Source: Arbacia lixula (lineage: Eukaryota > Echinodermata > Echinoidea > Arbacioida > Arbaciidae). From it: 64,000 bases of DNA. The position numbers and the translations under genes are program-made. Below are positions 48,543 through 59,284 of the stretch, one piece after another. Under the pieces are notes generated by a model. It was not told where the DNA came from. It saw nothing but the letters and a program-made list of their open reading frames with translations, and ran no database searches. The stretch's first letter is position 1. Each line of letters opens with the position of its first letter. The stretch spans positions 18,173,127-18,237,126 of the forward strand of contig OZ022597.1 in the NCBI GenBank assembly GCA_963669155.1, read 5' to 3'.

Positions 48543-51500
48543 CCTCTTCCTTCTCTCCTATTTTTTGAATGATGCATACATTTACATCTAACAACACGTC
48601 CCAAAATACATTTCACACTGACTGCTACAACATATTCTGAAGATATAAAGAAGAAAGTTGCTCATTGGTTTCAAAATTAGGTTAAGTGGAACTCCTTCGA
48701 AGGAATATGAAACTGAAAATTGTATAATTATTTAAGGATCATACAAGATGTTATGAAGAAGATAAAAATATAATAAAAAAAACTTACAGAATTCTGGAGT
48801 GCTTCATCAAAGACGTCTGTCTGTAAATCAATGAGATTGGCCTCTGGTATTCCCTCAGTCCTGGTGTTCACATCATGCTCGACAATCTGGGCGATGGTGC
48901 CGCTGGTCAGTCTCTCCCGGCCGTGCTCCTCCTCCACACTCAGGTCGTAGTCTAGCTCCTCATATGAGTCCCCTGCCACAAGCATGGGGTTGAGACTGAC
49001 ATGCAGAAGCAAGATGAACAGTAAGGGGTACATGTACAAGTGGTAATAATGGGCATGGCAAAATTAACTATAGATATTGGCTGCCATTGGAGGAAACATC
49101 ACAGAATTTCTATTTACACTGCACTGAGGATACGTAAATAAGTCACGAGCCAAAGGCGAGCAAAATTTGTTCCCGAAGCAGTAGTTCAATACCCCGAGTT
49201 TTACAAATTTTGTGATGTTTACAAAAACAAAGCCAACGTCTGATATATTACTCATATTAGTCTACCAAGCATTTAGTCTAACATATGAATAAAATGTGTT
49301 GGCATGAAGTCAGTCCACCTCCCCTCAGTAGGCCCACTTTGGCTGTATGGTTGAAACACGCACACAATGTATCAAATACACACACAGACTAGGCCTGTAC
49401 AGTACACATTATAGTGCATAAGCACTGGTGAGTCTTTGAGCAAACAAAGCCAAATTTAGACTTAGACTAACCTTTCTACGCCTAGTCCTGGCCATGATTT
49501 TAACTACAACCATTGCACTAGCTCCACATGTCACTTATTCCTTTCCAATGCTTTAACAGTTAGTGATTCAAATTGTTCAAAAAGAGGGAAAAATTGGTCT
49601 TTTGTCAGACTAGTCACTGATTGAGTAAAGGAACATGACATCAATTGCATGATATGATATCAACATTTGGGATACAACAAAATATTGGAAGGTTGTGAAA
49701 AGGTCACAATGTAACTCAGTTTGTAAAAAAAGAGGGTGAAGGGCAATTCTCCCTATCGCATATAGCTCTCCGAATCTGAACGTGTGTGGCGCTCTAATTT
49801 TTTTACCTTTAATTCTTGTGATATGAACTTCCGGTCTAATTTTTTTACCTTTAATTCTTGTGATATGAACTTCCGGTCCACGAACATTCGGGAATCCCGT
49901 ACAATAAGGGACCAGGGTATCCAACTAATTTTATGAATATTAACCCTAAACCTAACCCTGACCTTAACACTAACCCTAAACCTTATTCTAAACCTAACCC
50001 TGACCCTAACCACAACCCTACACAAAATTTTCACTGCTTAATTCATAAAAAAAGTGATTTCTTGGTCACTTTCTGCAGACAACCAGCTCTTACCGGAAGT
50101 ATACGTCCCAAGAGCAATCGATCAGATATCGGTATCGTGAGGTGATATCGCTTGATATCGGCTATATGCAATAGGGAGAATTCCATGACTTGCAAATTTC
50201 AAATGACAAATGCCTGAAGCGTAGAGCCTATAGAGCTTGTGGAATTTCATATAAAAAAAAAATTTCCTCTAGAGATGTGTTTTCATTTACAACTATTTGA
50301 AGCTGTCATTAATGAGATCTTAAACTCACATTAAAATCAATGAACATATGGGACTAGGACTTTTCAAAAAGCTAAAAGAATGTTTGAGAAGCTGTGACTG
50401 TGAAATTTCATCCACAGTCTTGTAACTCCTGTCAGGGTTTAGAGCAACATGCCTATGAATCGGCCATTTCAGGCTTTTCAGTTTTAGATAGTATATTTTT
50501 TTTTTAAGTTTTCTGCCATGATTCGGTCAAGCTTATGCACATGAGTACGCTTTATCCATGAGTCGGTCAAGTGTTAATTAATGAATGGGGTTTTCAACAT
50601 GCACTCACACGCACGCACAAAAAGGCAGCTGAAAGGGCATACCCGTTACGGGCTCGTACAGTGGCCATGACTACAGGAGGGCTATATGAGTTCCTCTTGT
50701 GATTAATTCATGGACTGCAAAGTTTGCCGTGGACTCAGGAAATTATATTGCATAGGATGAGAAATACAGTACAAATCGATAAACGATGGCACATGCGAAA
50801 ATTGAAACATAATTGTGATTGCAAAAAATCAGTAATTTCAGTGAATTCTTGCACTTTTTCTGCAACCTTCTTTTCTTAGCACATCAGGTAAGAATTGCAC
50901 GGTTTTTATTTTGAGTGGTGCGGAGCTACAGGTAAGTTTGATTTCTAAAAAATTTAGTTTTGGGGGCAATTCTTTATGAAGTTGATGACTTGACGTTATG
51001 ATTTTCACATGGCATGCATAAAATTGCATGTGCCATCGCACAGCGAGCGAGCTGTACTGTATTTCCCATACTATGAAAAAAAATTGTGAATTCTTGCACT
51101 TTTTCTGCAAACCTCTTTTCTTAGCGCATCAGGTTAGAATTGCATGGGTTTTATTTTGAATGATGTGGAGCTACAGCAAATTTCCCATACTATGTCTGAC
51201 AAATATTTGTTGGCGTCCACGGCAAGCTGTGCTATACACGATTCGGTCACAGCAGGAACTCATATAGGGACGCCCATGTGTCACTAGATGGCGCTTCGCA
51301 CGTAAGTGCAAAAATGGAATGCCAAAATTGTGGGCGCAGTTTGTGAGATGCGTGATCTGTTCGGGTAGCGGAATTCCGATGTAGAATATTATCGAAGTAA
51401 ATTTATGGGTTGAGATTTTAAGCTCTACAACCCTGTGAGTTCTTCTTTCATTTGCAACAAAAAGTTTTGGGAAAGCTGCGATGACCGAGGGAGATCGAAG

Positions 51501-53331
51501 CATTTTGCGGTAAGTTTTTGAAAATCCACTTCACTTTTTCGTGAATTATGGTGGAAACGAAAATGTTCCGTTATGTGGATCAATTCGAAACAAGAATAGT
51601 GTGAAGAGTAAATTCTGAGCTTCTATTTGGCTTTTGATTTCTAACGTTTAACAAAGGCGCAGTTGTGCCGCAAAAGGGTTTCATGAGCCCATGTTTAGAT
51701 CTATGAATATGCGGTGATGATAAATTTCATGAAATTCCGGAGGGGGCCCGGGCAACGACAATCGTCGCGCAATTCTAAGCCTGGCTTGTCGGCTGCTATG
51801 ATAGCTCCGGGTAGTCGCGCGCAGCCGCCACAGTCGGCCACAGTCGGCCACCCGCTACTCGCTAAGCCAAACCGGTCGGATCGGCGCTATAGCTGACCAC
51901 GATGCGTGGCTTGCGCGGACACGGCGTCCCGCACACATGCACTATACTATATATATATCGGAACATGTATCGGCCGTGCTGCGCCGTTCGCATGCGCCTA
52001 CCGCACGCTCGCAGTTAAGTCCGATTGCCAATATGCATGTATGCCTTACGTAACAATAGGCTGGCTGATCCCTTGCAGATTCAGCAACCCACCGGAATAT
52101 AGTACCGGTAGAGCGTTAATTGATATTAGCAAATACGCAAATTTTGTGTACAGTGTAGCGGCATTATCTGTGACTCGGAGGCGATGCTAAAATCTTGTTT
52201 AAATAAATACTTTTCTTGCCAAAATTAATGATTTCTATGGATTACACAACGAACAATTGTCCATCTAGACTGTGTACAACGGATAGATCGTCTGCGCACA
52301 GCGATTCGGAGACCGCTGATTGGGCAATCGCGCAGATCACGTCATGACCACGTGGTTGCCTTCGGACTGCGTGTGGAAGTACCGATAGCGATAACGATAT
52401 CCGGTCATGTTGTGTACGCAGGAAATGGTCTTGATTCGTGATCGGATCGCTCTAGTATCGATCGAAAATTATCGAAACTCTGCAATTTCATGCATATTGC
52501 GTGACGCTTCAGAAACCCGGAAGCCAATTGACTTTGTGCACATTGCGATAGACTCTACAAATTCCAACAAACACGATGCGGGGGTGACACTAATTCGTAC
52601 GATTTTGACGGAAAAGCAAGAAGCAATCGAAATTCGCTTACCTGTGCGGTATCGGTGAGAAAATAGATCCTCTGGGAATACCTTTCAAAATTCATATAAA
52701 ATATAGGAAAGTGAAATTCTAGGTCGATTTTGGTACGAGATGATAGAGAATTTCACACTTGTTTTGGTGGAATACTGTGTGGGGACATAGAAGGCTTGCA
52801 CTGCGCATGCTTACTGTATTTTCATTCATAAATTGGCTCTCGGCAGTGGCTGGATGACGTCATGTAATAAGCAAAAATGTACACGACCGCTAGCGACCAC
52901 GCTCCGCTATCTGTTGTACACAACTTGTCGATGTGGATTACCAATAGTAATAGTGCAAACAAGCATATAATATAATTGGTGAACATTTGCATTTTAAAGT
53001 TGTTTTAATATTTTGTGGGCGTCCCTATCATATACACGGCCGCCGTACGAGTCAGCATCTATCATGTCTAGATCTATGCCATTTCAGCGGCTTTCCGCAC
53101 ATTGCTCTTTGTAACACAAGTAAACACATATGGGACTGAATTACACAGTCCGTTGTCAATTTTTAAGATTTTCAGCTTCATACAACTACATGTCAGGACA
53201 TAGCAATGTCTAAATGGGACAATTGAATAATACAAGTTCTCAGATGAATATATAGGTTCATCATACCTGGCTCCGGGCTCATCACCTTGTAAAACAACAG
53301 TTTCTTCCTCCTCTGCGCCTGCCTCAGCCAT
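38565..53331 (-). CDS. MON1: Vacuolar fusion protein MON1 (complete, 13 exons)
   Basis: MON1 pairs with CCZ1 to form the guanine-nucleotide exchange factor that loads Rab7 on late endosomes, lysosomes and autophagosomes. Exons in gene order: 53331-53267, 48995-48788, 47807-47558, 46986-46908, 46481-46395, 45881-45788, 45422-45308, 43711-43490, 42684-42473, 41155-40977, 40301-40199, 39141-39046, 38609-38565. The 1,755 nt give 584 residues, against about 550 in human MON1A/B. An acidic, disordered N-terminus (to about 175) precedes three longin-type domains starting KKHVFIFSDAGKPIYSR. Landmarks: SSIFKKRDNYDLRKLLG, CLPKFDSSGFLHAHISYL, GELRHFLYKSRS and the end KEETRLFILNPPEY. A single MON1 is expected outside vertebrates, so I do not choose between A and B. 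Confidence 0.95.
38838..38935. repeat. CT microsatellite in MON1 intron 12
   Basis: About 46 CT units with one interruption, between the last two MON1 exons. Confidence 0.95.
39385..40151. mobile_element. MITE-like element in MON1 intron 11
   Basis: About 770 bp. Both ends start AACCCTAT and carry imperfect inverted G/C-rich stretches of the type GGGGCAAAAACAG. Contains CpG-rich sequence and no coding potential. The trinucleotide AAC flanks both sides and may be the target duplication. Confidence 0.6.
41320..41720 (+). repeat. Dispersed repeat family, copy in MON1 intron 9
   Basis: Same order of blocks as the 43.0-kb copy: GGAATTATATTGAT, CAGACACCAGAGACC, then GAAGCTATGACTGAGATTTC and ATACTGCTGATTCCTGC. 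Confidence 0.6.
42379..42478 (-). repeat. Tandem copies of the MON1 exon 9 donor region
   Basis: Two units of about 45 bp plus a partial third. On the minus strand the real donor GTAAGATTGT is followed by a second GTAAGATTGT and a drifted ATAAGATTGT, each set in ATTCTACCATCTTCAG context. Confidence 0.82.
43020..43390 (+). repeat. Dispersed repeat family, copy in MON1 intron 8
   Basis: Contains GGAATTATATTGATCACTGC, GACTAGAGACCAGCGACCAC and the tail GAAGCTGCGACTGTGATATTTC-like block. Colinear with the 41.3-kb copy. Confidence 0.6.
43381..43500 (-). repeat. 60-bp duplication covering the donor of MON1 exon 8
   Basis: Units 43381-43440 and 43441-43500 are clearly related (shared AGAATGTAAAGAGAGCATTG). 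The real donor (CAG/GTAAAG at 43490/43489) is in the second unit; the first carries a drifted donor, TAG/GTATAG. Confidence 0.8.
43490..46986 (-). CDS. MON1: MON1 exons 4 to 8: first and second longin-like domains
   Basis: Exons 46986-46908, 46481-46395, 45881-45788, 45422-45308 and 43711-43490. Key stretches: HVFIFSDAGKPIYSR, LMGVMLTLLSLVQIEKNTL, YVFLLRQPLILVAVSKTNES, YDLRKLLG, RDPCFLLTAIRCLPLDGAIR and VKDLVFAILIADNQLVTLVR. All align in order with human MON1A. Intron 7 holds two minisatellites (42 bp and 56 bp units). Confidence 0.94.
43790..43985. repeat. 42-bp minisatellite, MON1 intron 7
   Basis: About 4.5 copies of a unit with GAGGATCAAACTGGTGTTG and ATCCATCTGTGCTGCTCTAT. The unit is a multiple of three, so an open frame crosses it, but it is intronic and not a gene. 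Confidence 0.9.
44029..44645. repeat. 56-bp minisatellite, 11 units, MON1 intron 7
   Basis: Eleven units of exactly 56 bp, nearly identical (GTGGGCT/GTGGGTT/GCGGGCT variants mark them). Each contains GTGTCGGACACTCACAATGA. The array grew inside one copy of a dispersed repeat whose unexpanded form is at 22018-22170. Confidence 0.93.
47558..48995 (-). CDS. MON1: MON1 exons 2 and 3: acidic N-terminal region
   Basis: Exon 2 (48995-48788) and exon 3 (47807-47558) encode a Glu/Asp-rich, low-complexity region (for example NEENAETEAATH and SGAEEEEQRIRSG) that is poorly conserved and probably disordered, like the MON1 N-terminus elsewhere. Exon 3 starts with an in-frame ATG, so transcripts starting there would also code. 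Confidence 0.82.
48487..48543. repeat. CT/CA microsatellite in MON1 intron 2
   Basis: About 24 CT units followed by five CA units. Confidence 0.95.
49742..50184. mobile_element. MITE with internal telomere-like array, MON1 intron 1
   Basis: Terminal inverted repeats of about 23 bp (AATTCTCCCTATYGCATATA core) at 49742-49765 and 50162-50184, one gap and one mismatch apart. The interior holds a 43-bp tandem duplication (49796-49877) and a degenerate CCCTAA-type array (about 49938-50022). Confidence 0.7.
50845..51180. repeat. Direct duplication next to the 1.76-kb element
   Basis: About 50845-50935 and 51087-51178 share TTCTTGCACTTTTTCTGCAA and a TTTTATTTTGA...GGAGCTACA tail. The segment between them ends in the same TTTCCCATACTATG phrase as the second copy. 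Confidence 0.75.
51265..53027. mobile_element. 1.76-kb inverted-repeat element in MON1 intron 1
   Basis: Ends TAGGGACGCCCA and TGGGCGTCCCTA are reverse complements and are directly flanked by TCATA on both sides (51260-51264 and 53028-53032), a likely 5-bp target duplication. The interior is CpG-richer than its surroundings, with only short open frames. Superfamily not recognised. Confidence 0.6.
53267..53331 (-). CDS. MON1: MON1 exon 1 (start codon)
   Basis: The ATG at 53331-53329 sits in a strong context (AAAAATGG) and gives MAEAGAEEEETVVLQGDEPGA plus two bases, then donor GTATGA. The open frame runs a little further upstream but has no upstream ATG. The acceptor at 48995 restores the frame (SLNPMLVAGDSYEELDYD); another AG 12 bases further in would meet a stop at once, which settles the choice. 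Confidence 0.75.
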
Positions 53332-53425
53332 TTTTCGTCTGGGTTGCGCCTCCTTGAAACTGCCGACCAATCATAATGCAAATCGGCCGAGAGCAATATT
53401 ATGGTGTCTGAAGGGTCCAATCAAA
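53332..53425 (-). promoter_or_regulatory. MON1 proximal promoter candidate with two CCAAT boxes
   Basis: Plus-strand CCAAT motifs at 53367-53371 and 53417-53421 lie 36 and 86 bases upstream of the MON1 ATG, and an octamer-like ATGCAAAT lies at 53376-53383. No TATA box is visible. The transcription start is unknown, so some of this may be 5'-UTR. Confidence 0.35.
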
Positions 53426-53509
53426 AAGAAAAAGACCACTGTTCCTTCATTGACTATGTAGGCCTTCGATTTAGTTGACAGGACATCCTTGTGTTATAAG
53501 TTAATGAAG

Positions 53510-54940
53510 TCCGGAGTGAATGGAAAGGGTTTTTGAAGTTATCAAGAATATGTATAAGTGTGCAAAGTCTTATGTTTTTGTACGTTGATAGTAAATCATC
53601 TGATGCATTTCAGTGTAACATTGGAGTCAGACAGGGTGGAAATGTTCTCCTTTGCTCCTTGCAATATATTTAAATGATTTTGAGGCACACATTAGTAGGC
53701 ACTGCAATGGCCTGTAATATCAAGCGAAGGAAAAGTGTAATATAGAATTAATCCCAGAGATGTTGGAAATTTGGATCTGTACCTTTATCTTTATATTGTA
53801 TTGTATGCTGATGATACAATAATCCTAGCTGAAACCCCAGAGGAACTCCAGTCAGCCCTTAGTGCGGTACATCAATACTGTCATGAATGCAAGTAATTCT
53901 TTTTCTCCAAGGGAAAGAACAAAAATTTCCAACATTTCACATTGGGAATGAAACTGTTGACGTTCTTTGTAAGTGATTTTGTGTACCTTGGTGTTAAGTT
54001 CACTTTTAATGGAAGTTTCAAGAAGTGTATATCCAAGCAAGTCTCCCAATTAAGCAATGAAAGCTTTGTTTAGCATGAAGGTTGAGGCGCAGAAGCTTAT
54101 TTACCGTTAGATATCAAATGTGACTTATTCGATCACGTGGATTTGCCAATTCTTCTATATGGTTCTGATGTATGGGGTTATGAAGATTTGAATCAAATAG
54201 AAATATTTTACTGAAATTTGTTGAGGTCAATTTTTCGTGTAAATAAATTCATTCCTGATTGTATGATAGGTGGAGAGAGACGTAGTATTCTTGAAAACCA
54301 GATTAAATATAGAATGGTAGGTTTTTGGCTTAGGCTTGTGAAGAATAATCTACAAAGCTACGCATTTTTGCTTTATAATCTTCAGCGGCGTATACATGGT
54401 GAAGACCAAAACTCAATGAAATGGCTTACGTGCATCAGACGTATTTTGAATAGTGCTGGATTGGGAAATGTGCGGAGTCATCAAGGCGTTGGTTTCAATA
54501 CTACCTGGACTCTTAATGCCCTTAGATTAAGACTTAACGATATGTACAAACAGGAATGGAAAGCTAAAAACGTGGTTGAATAGTGTATATCCAGATTTAA
54601 TATCTCTGTCTCGTTTTAGATGTAGATCACACCGTTTGCCATTTACCAATGTTAGATCCAGAGAGTGTACCATTAGCGAATTGGGTGTCCTTGTTGCAGA
54701 ATGTCAGTTGTAGGGGATGAATTTCACTATTTATTTCGTTGTTCTTTCAGCCAGGAAAGAAAATTATAATTTATGTCGCTGTCATTCAAAAAATATACCC
54801 TAATTTTTACCATACGTCTTCTCGTTTTGCACGGCAGATACTTGCCAGCTAAAAAAAACTTGCCAAATTTGCTGACATCATCATGAAGTATTTCTCCAAT
54901 AAGAATGTTAACATACCAAAGATTGTGGAGATTAGTTGCA
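53510..54940 (+). mobile_element. Decayed non-LTR retrotransposon (LINE) fragment, 3' half of reverse transcriptase to tail
   Basis: Translations in shifting frames give recognisable reverse-transcriptase pieces: a GVRQGG segment (about 53630), LYADDTIILAETPEELQSAL (about 53800) with the catalytic YADD, a thumb/C-terminal part (IKYRMVGFWLRLVKNN at about 54300), and FHYLFRCSFS near the end. Several frame breaks and stops make it dead. The 5' half (endonuclease) is missing, as usual for truncated LINEs. The clade (CR1/L2-like) is not certain. Confidence 0.8.
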
Positions 54941-55497
54941 TGCATGTAAACACAAGTTTTGTCGTAGTGGTAGAACAATCAGGTAACCTGTTAAAGTTTG
55001 ACTTGTAACTGTTAACATGGATAACTTATAACTAAACGTTAGTGTTAGATACATATATCCTTTTTTATATTCTACATGCCTATATACAAGAAGGCACGAT
55101 TTGGTTGCTATTCTAGGCTGAAGTGGTACTACAGTGAGTACCCATTTGGTTTTATAGATGGAAAACGGGGCAAACTTGAAATCAATGTGCACACGTAAAT
55201 CAAAGAATGACTCGGTGCAAACCAATCAGCTTAGTGCTCCCCATTCAATTAACTTCACGACATCGCCACGCCCCCTTTGAGTAACCAGTTATATATCTGA
55301 GTGATTTGGTCACACCATTAGCACGTTGCGTCCGTCAAATATAATTTATGTAGGAGCTTCCACAATTAAAATTTATTTTAAGCGCGTTGAGGAAAACAAG
55401 ACTCGTTATTTCATCATCATGTTTAGGGTGTAACTTATTTTAATAAAAGTTTGTCAAGAAGGGGACAAGGTGTAGGAAGACTAGGCAAATACAAGGT

Positions 55498-55795
55498 GTG
55501 GATGGGCTGTTAGCTGCTGCAGACGACTGGGAGGTACGTGTGGATGAGGAAAATAGGAGTATGCCGGAAGAGGTGTTAGTCACAGCCTTGCGGCCAGATA
55601 TGGTTCTAGTGGCTAGGTCGACACGTATGGTTGTGATGGTCGAGTTGACGGTGCCATGGGAGACAAGGATAGAAGAGACGAGGAGAGGAAATTGGATGCT
55701 AGTCAAACTGAGGAGTGTGAGCAGAATGGATGAGGAGCGGAGGTACATACCGTCGAGATTGGGTGCAGGGGGTTTGCGGGTGTCTCTGTAAGAAG
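55498..55795 (+). pseudogene. Fragment of a retroelement-associated nuclease-like domain
   Basis: The frame reads PEEVLVTALRPDMVLVARST and MVVMVELTVPWETRIEETR. The LRPDxV...ELTVPWE pattern recurs in repeat-derived proteins of many animals and looks like a PD-(D/E)XK-type nuclease core. The usual continuation (a Tyr-rich stretch, then PVEVGCRGF) is mostly lost, so this is a decayed piece. I recall the family only from its motif. Confidence 0.5.
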
Positions 55796-55949
55796 GTGGA
55801 TCCGAGCAATGGGGATCAGTGGTAGGGAAGGGGAGAAGTGGGTGAGGAGAATGTGTGGGGCTGCCGAGACGGCATACATGTATACACCATAGACAAGGTG
55901 TAATTTTCATGGCTAATAGTATACCAAATACCTCGAAACCAATAAACAG

Positions 55950-56235
55950 ACGTATCTTTCCTGCTATCTTTCCAGTAAGAAACAAACACTTTGAATTTCC
56001 TTTTCTCACCCAGTGGCCTAAAAAGTCAAGCTGCTGTATCCTAACTGCTTTTAGTAAAATACATTGTCTGACTGCCTCCTCCTCTAATGTTAAGTTTGAT
56101 GTGTGGCTTGTCCGTGGGATCCTTAACATACGCCTGAGGAACCACTTTTCTGCTGCTTGCAAGCAATCCTCTCTTTCCTTGGATATTGGCCAACATTCAC
56201 ATCCATATATCATCAACACAATACCCATAACAACA
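55950..56235 (-). mobile_element. RTE-type LINE reverse-transcriptase tail, fragment
   Basis: The minus-strand frame gives IYGCECWPISKEREDCLQAA, EKWFLRRMLRIPRTSHTSN, then RIQQLDFLGHWVRKG. This is the well-known C-terminal block of RTE-like LINEs (YGCExW...EMWFLRRMLRI...LGHVxR). Only this block remains and neither end of an element is visible. Confidence 0.78.
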
Positions 56236-56509
56236 CGCTAGTTGTCGAAACACAATTGATGGCATTTAGTACAAAGTTTATGTGTATTTGGTATATTGTT
56301 AGCCATGAAAATTACATTGATTGCTCATTACACGTTTTTTAAAAATACACTTCCGTTTTATTAATCTTCGCCATTGTTTTGTAATAGAATGAGCATACTT
56401 TAAAACAACTTAAACCGATTTAAAGCGAAATATGTGATGTGTACAGCGAAAATGTCCCTGATATTCAAGGATTAAATGGCAACTTAGACAAACAACAAAA
56501 ATAATACAT

Positions 56510-57620
56510 TTGTTTGACTTTAGGATAAATGCTGAACTATTTATGCTGTCACTAAGAGCTTGTTAAATATTTAATGAGAACAAGCGAACACGAACTTTGA
56601 TCCTTTCTAGTTGAAAATACTAGCGTCGGGTCAGCTGGGCACGTTTTTCATGTTATCTTCTTAAAAGGAAAATATCTGAAAGTAACGTTTCATGCAATCT
56701 GTCAATGGAACATCATGCGGAATATTGTGACATTAAACTTTTGTCCTGCATCTTGATACCTCGTCTAGAGCCATTTTGCCATATTGTAACAATATTCATT
56801 GATTGAATCTTAATATATGCATCTTAGGTATTACATGTCACAACTGCGCAAGCATATTTTCTATTCTCTAAAGTACGCTTATCAGGGATGTGTTAGGAAG
56901 GAGAAAGAAGTAGAGCATAATATATTCAAACATCTGCATGGATACTAAAGCGTGCTAATGAATGTCAAAAGCATTCCACAATCACTACAATGCTTTGAGG
57001 CCCCATGTGCGGCCCCGACATTTAGCTGCTGTCAACTTGGAAAGCAGTATCTTTAATCAAGGATGTTTACGCACATGGATATCCATCAGCCATTTGATTA
57101 ATGCAGATTCATTGTACTCTCCTTCTAGTCACAACAGAACCCTTCACAAAGATTTTCCCTTTGATCTTGATGTTCAATGCCGCCGATTCTCTGGATGAGT
57201 TTTGCCTGCATTTGACGTATAAACAAAATTGGATGCGCATGAGAATTTGGTGAAATATCTTCACCCCATTATGCTTGCGCAGTTGTGACATGTAATACCT
57301 ACGATGCATCAGTAAAGATTCAATTGAGGAATAGTGTTACAATATGGCAAAAAGGCTCTAAACGTGATATCAAGTTGCAGTATAAAAGTCTCAATTTCAC
57401 AATGTTCTGCATCACACCTGCTTACTAAATTGCATGACACGTTACTTTCTGATATTTTCTTTTCGGACAAGTAACATGAAAAACGCGGCCAACCGCGCCC
57501 AAGCAAGTATTTCCATCTCAAAAAGTATCAAATTTCGTATTCGCTCGTCCTTTTTAACTACATAAGAAGCACTTAATGACAAAATTAAAAGTTCAGCAGC
57601 GAAAGCTGAAATGTATGCAT
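56510..57620. repeat. Long inverted repeat, about 350-bp arms with a 410-bp loop
   Basis: The left arm (about 56510-56858) and right arm (about 57271-57620) are reverse complements at roughly 75-85% by eye. Similarity is highest at the inner ends (shared TTACATGTCACAACTGCGCA) and fades outward. No coding potential. It may be an old foldback or long-TIR element, or an inverted duplication. Confidence 0.65.
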
Positions 57621-57629
57621 GTATAGGAA

Positions 57630-59280
57630 TGCGTATGAAATATGAAATCCAGGTGAACGTGACGCAATCGCGCGTGCATCATATTGTTGAGAGCAGCTGC
57701 TAGTCATGAATATTAAGTGGCGGCATCAAACCTTGTTCAAAGCGATGTATATCCATGTGCTTAAACATCCTTGCCTTAATTCACTGTTTTGGCTCTGGAA
57801 GCTATGTTTCTTATCACATTTTTGTGCAATTTTCAAGAAAGTTACAGGTAATAGCACTAAAGATCCAGTACTCAGTTTTCTTGTAAATAATTGTTGAATG
57901 GTGCATAAACGGTGATGTAAGGTAATAATATTATTCTTACTTACACAAATTTCCTCACTTTCCGCAGATTTCCGCAAATGTGGGATTCAATCATTATCAA
58001 AATTATATCTTCAGCTGTTTATTTTCATTAACAGAGCTTGCGTGCATTTGCGTGCAACTGAGATATTTTTAGTACAGAAAAACTGTTTATTTTTGTTCGC
58101 TGATATCTCTTTTCCTCACAAAAGTATTGACGCAATCCAAAATAACTCGGCAAGCGAAATAAGACTCTACATTTCTTTTGTTCTATCTGAGAAACCGTTG
58201 CTACGCAATCCTGTTTGTTATTATTAAAACACCTGAAAAGCTCATGCTGAGAAGACAATTTTTTCGGCGGTGCCACGCATGGGTTCAAAGAAAGAAAGTT
58301 GTTTCATATCCTTCCATAACACATCCCTGCGCTTATGATCCGTTGACCGGCAACGATTTCTCCTTTCAGCCAATTTCACCGCACCGGCTGGAACGCTACC
58401 GTTTCGTTTATAAACAAACAATGCGTCCGCCTGCACTGTCGTCTGTCATCTCATTTCAGGCTCCTTTCTTCAAACAAACAAAATCAAACAAAATTGTTTG
58501 ATAAACTTGTAATCAGTTTGTTTAATATATTATACTAGGGAGAGTACGGTCACCGACACCTCAACATCAAATCATTCTCAACAAAAATAATGATCGACAC
58601 ATCGAAGACATATAAAGCAACAACTGGCGTCTAACATAACCTGTTAAGAAATTAGATGTACGCTAGCTTGCATGCTGATATGAATTATTAAGACTACATT
58701 AGTAATCGTCAAATCACACATTCTGAAGAACATTGCTCTCATGTATAACATGTGAAATTCTTGCATATTCATGAAACATCAATATTTGCTTGGTCGTATC
58801 GATTACAATGAATGATCACGTGTGAATTTCCTTTATAATTATAATTGTGAAACGATAACCAGAGTAATATTAAATTTTAGAAATTGAGTTATCATTCCAC
58901 TGGATAACTATACGATTTTGCTTACATTAGCGCGCAGAATAAATGACCTTGAGAAAATAGTAAGGAAAATGCTCAGAAATTCCTATCTCGTTAAGGCGAT
59001 CGAGCAAAGGAAGAAATTAAGTCCAAGGTCATCCTATATTTTTACCTAACCCTATCCGTCATTTGTACAGAAATGAACTGATTTACCCGCTAAAAATATG
59101 GGTTTATAAATATCCTTAATTATACAAGGCTTGTGGGAAAGAACAAAATATGTTACTGGCCTGTATGGTGTGATGACCGCGACTGGAGGCGAACCCGAAA
59201 GCTCCCTTCCACCTAACATAGCAACAAAAACGTGTTGCGTAATCATATGCAAATCAACATTCCCCCTCAAATGAAACAAC
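57630..59280. other. Gene-free stretch
   Basis: AT-rich sequence with no convincing exon, RNA gene or element boundary. The phrase CAGGGATGTGTTA at about 56885 recurs in reverse at about 58320, hinting at a further dispersed repeat. Confidence 0.4.
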
Positions 59281-59284
59281 AATA

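Noticed and set aside
48968-48983. An acceptor for MON1 exon 2 at the GTGGCAG just before GGGACTCATATG
   Set aside because: With the exon 1 phase it gives an immediate stop; the acceptor 12 bases upstream keeps the frame and has a better pyrimidine tract.
49938-50022. A chromosome end or fusion point, from CCCTAA-like repeats
   Set aside because: The array is short, degenerate and inside an element with inverted ends within an intron of an intact gene.
55440-56228. A single 262-residue minus-strand gene
   Set aside because: Only its first 90 or so residues match anything (RTE tail); the rest is an accidental open frame antisense to the nuclease-like fragment.
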